DNA from: Actinomycetota bacterium
Lineage (GTDB): Bacteria; Actinomycetota; Thermoleophilia; UBA2241
Direction: 5' to 3'
Length of the DNA: 6,557 bases
Assembly: GCA_003132645.1 (NCBI GenBank)
Contig: PKYM01000040.1
Location: 16,081 to 22,637, forward strand
A program made the position numbers and the translations under genes. This document shows positions 5,302 to 6,557 of this stretch, piece after piece. The notes below the pieces were generated by a model that ran no database searches, was not told the DNA's origin, and saw only the letters and a list, made by a program, of their open reading frames with translations. Numbering within the stretch: the stretch's first letter is position 1; the number at the start of each line of letters is the position of its first letter.

Positions 5302-6557
5302 GTGGCATCGTTCGATCTCGCCGAGTACCGGCGCCGAGCCGAAGAGTTCACCGGCGCCCTCGACCTCGAGGCCTATCAGCATTTTGCCGGGCTCAAGGAA
5401 GACTGCGACTTCACCGCCGTCTACGACCGCTACCCCGAACTGTTCACGCTCGACTCGGTGCGCTCGCTGCGACGCCTCTACGACTCCGCCACGGGCGACG
5501 ACGACCGCCGCCGCCTTTCGTTTCTGCTCAACCTCGGCATCGAGGGGTTCCTGGGCAACGAGACCAAGGAGATCTCCGACGAGATCGCCAACACCGAGTC
5601 GCGCGCCAAGATCACAGTCGACGACGAGCAGATCGGCTTGCGCTACTCGAGTGTCGTGCTGGCCAACGAGCCCGACAGGGCGCGCCGGCGGCGCATAAGC
5701 GACGCCCGTCTCGAGCTCACCCGCACCGTCCTGAACCCGCTCTACGACCAGACCTGGCGGCGCCAGCACGAGCTTGTCGGCGAGCTTGGCTATCCCACGT
5801 ACTCCGAACTGTTCTCAGAGGTGCGCGCCGTCGACTTCGGCATGCTGCGCGGCGCCACGCAGGCGTTCCTTCAGGCCACCGAGGGGCTCTACCAGCGCAC
5901 CCTCGACAAAGTGGCGCGCGCCAGGCTCGGCCTCTCGCGTGAAGAGCTCGAGCACTCCGACCTGCCGTTCCTGGTGCGAGCTCCCGACTACGACCACATC
6001 TTCGCGAGCTCCCGCCTGCTGCCCACGTTCGACCGCACGCTTCAGGGGCTCGGCATCTTGCTCGCCGGGCAGCCCAACGTCCACGTCGACGCCGAAGTGC
6101 GCGAGCTCAAGTCGCCGCGCGCCTTCTGCGCGCCGGTGCGCATCCCTGACGAGATCTACCTGGTCGTCATGCCCAAGGGCGGGCAAGACGACTTTCAGGC
6201 GCTGCTCCACGAAGGCGGCCACACCGAGCACTTCGCTCACACGAGGCCCGATCTACCCTTCGAGTACCGCTTCCTCGGCGACAACGCGGTCACCGAGGGC
6301 TTCGCCTTCGTGTTCGATCATCTCACTCTCAATCCCCGCTGGCTCGAGACCTACCTCGACTACGCCGACTCGCGCGAGTACCTCACTTTCGCCAACCTGG
6401 TCGAGCTCTACTTCCTGCGCCGCTACGCCGGCAAGCTGGCCTACGAGACCGAGTTCCACGTGCAGACAGGCCCGCTCGACGGCATGGCCGAGCGCTACAA
6501 CGCGCTGCTCAGCCAGGCCGTCCAGATCGACGTGCCGGCGGCCAGCTACCTGGTCGA
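5302..6557 (+). CDS. M3-like zinc metallopeptidase, N-terminal 418 residues (partial, runs off the window)
   Basis: Open reading frame without a stop from GTG 5302 to the end of the window. The start is well supported by AAGGAG at 5288-5293, 8 nt upstream. The first 290 residues are mostly charged and probably helical, including a GYPTYSELF stretch like those preceding the active site of M2/M3 peptidases. The active site is LLHEGGHTEHFAH: H303 and H307 as zinc ligands, E304 as the catalytic base. E332 in NAVTEGFAF, 25 residues after H307, is the likely third ligand, a gluzincin (clan MA) arrangement. The last visible part (about 373-418, YAGKLAYETEFH then a Y...LL...VPAASYLVD pattern) resembles the C-terminal part of oligoendopeptidases. 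Such enzymes cut short peptides, usually in the cytoplasm; no signal peptide is seen here. Family M32 carboxypeptidase has similar zinc spacing and is the main alternative. The exact subfamily is not recognised, and perhaps 80-150 residues are missing. Confidence 0.82.
   Translation, partial: MASFDLAEYRRRAEEFTGALDLEAYQHFAGLKEDCDFTAVYDRYPELFTLDSVRSLRRLYDSATGDDDRRRLSFLLNLGIEGFLGNETKEISDEIANTESRAKITVDDEQIGLRYSSVVLANEPDRARRRRISDARLELTRTVLNPLYDQTWRRQHELVGELGYPTYSELFSEVRAVDFGMLRGATQAFLQATEGLYQRTLDKVARARLGLSREELEHSDLPFLVRAPDYDHIFASSRLLPTFDRTLQGLGILLAGQPNVHVDAEVRELKSPRAFCAPVRIPDEIYLVVMPKGGQDDFQALLHEGGHTEHFAHTRPDLPFEYRFLGDNAVTEGFAFVFDHLTLNPRWLETYLDYADSREYLTFANLVELYFLRRYAGKLAYETEFHVQTGPLDGMAERYNALLSQAVQIDVPAASYLV

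Noticed and set aside
5116..5769. Overlapping open frames on both strands (5116-5769 minus, 5144-5698 plus) near the peptidase start
   Set aside because: The peptidase frame from 5302 has a strong ribosome site and conserved zinc motif. The others are out-of-frame or antisense with Ser/Thr/Arg-rich or low-information composition.

Overview
The window is GC-rich (roughly two thirds or more by eye) and densely coded. Four of its six genes have GTG as the best or a plausible start. Gene content and order point to a deep-branching actinobacterium, most likely class Thermoleophilia. The evidence is an inositol-3-phosphate synthase end, a PimA-like glycosyltransferase fused to a PHP domain (a combination I recall from Solirubrobacter-type genomes), and a divergent uracil-DNA-glycosylase-like protein directly after it. 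This placement rests on remembered protein patterns, not on a search.

Layout. Positions 1-204 hold the last 67 codons of the inositol-3-phosphate synthase gene, followed by a strong GC hairpin. Positions 300-2222 encode a 640-residue two-domain protein: a GT-B (GT4) glycosyltransferase and a complete-looking PHP phosphoesterase domain. After an 82-nt gap, 2305-2910 encodes a UDG-superfamily protein that keeps the four Fe-S cysteines but has lost the usual catalytic motifs. Sixteen nt later, 2927-3712 encodes a hydrophobic protein with about nine membrane segments. Its two aspartates and PALP motif match presenilin/signal-peptide-peptidase-type GxGD intramembrane proteases, with an altered GxGD motif. 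On the minus strand, 3699-5135 is a TrmA/RlmD-family RNA uracil-5-methyltransferase that overlaps the membrane-protein gene tail to tail by 14 nt, inside a 24-bp tandem repeat. A 166-nt divergent intergenic region follows. From 5302 to the window end is the 5' part of an M3-like zinc metallopeptidase with an HEGGH motif.

How the parts may fit. Inositol-phosphate synthesis followed by a PimA-like glycosyltransferase suggests inositol-based glycolipid or glycoside synthesis, and the fused PHP domain could act on a phosphorylated intermediate. The UDG-like and GxGD protease genes lie downstream on the same strand and are tightly spaced with each other. They may form an operon with the glycosyltransferase gene, although a weak hairpin lies in the 82-nt gap. 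No shared function is evident. The methyltransferase and the peptidase look like independent housekeeping genes with their own promoters. I see no RNA genes, insertion sequences, CRISPR arrays or phage genes.

The points most worth following up are the probable GxGD protease with a GTSD active-site motif, the probably non-glycosylase UDG homologue, the GT4-PHP fusion beside the inositol-phosphate synthase gene, and the in-frame tandem repeat whose single-base difference forms the methyltransferase stop codon.
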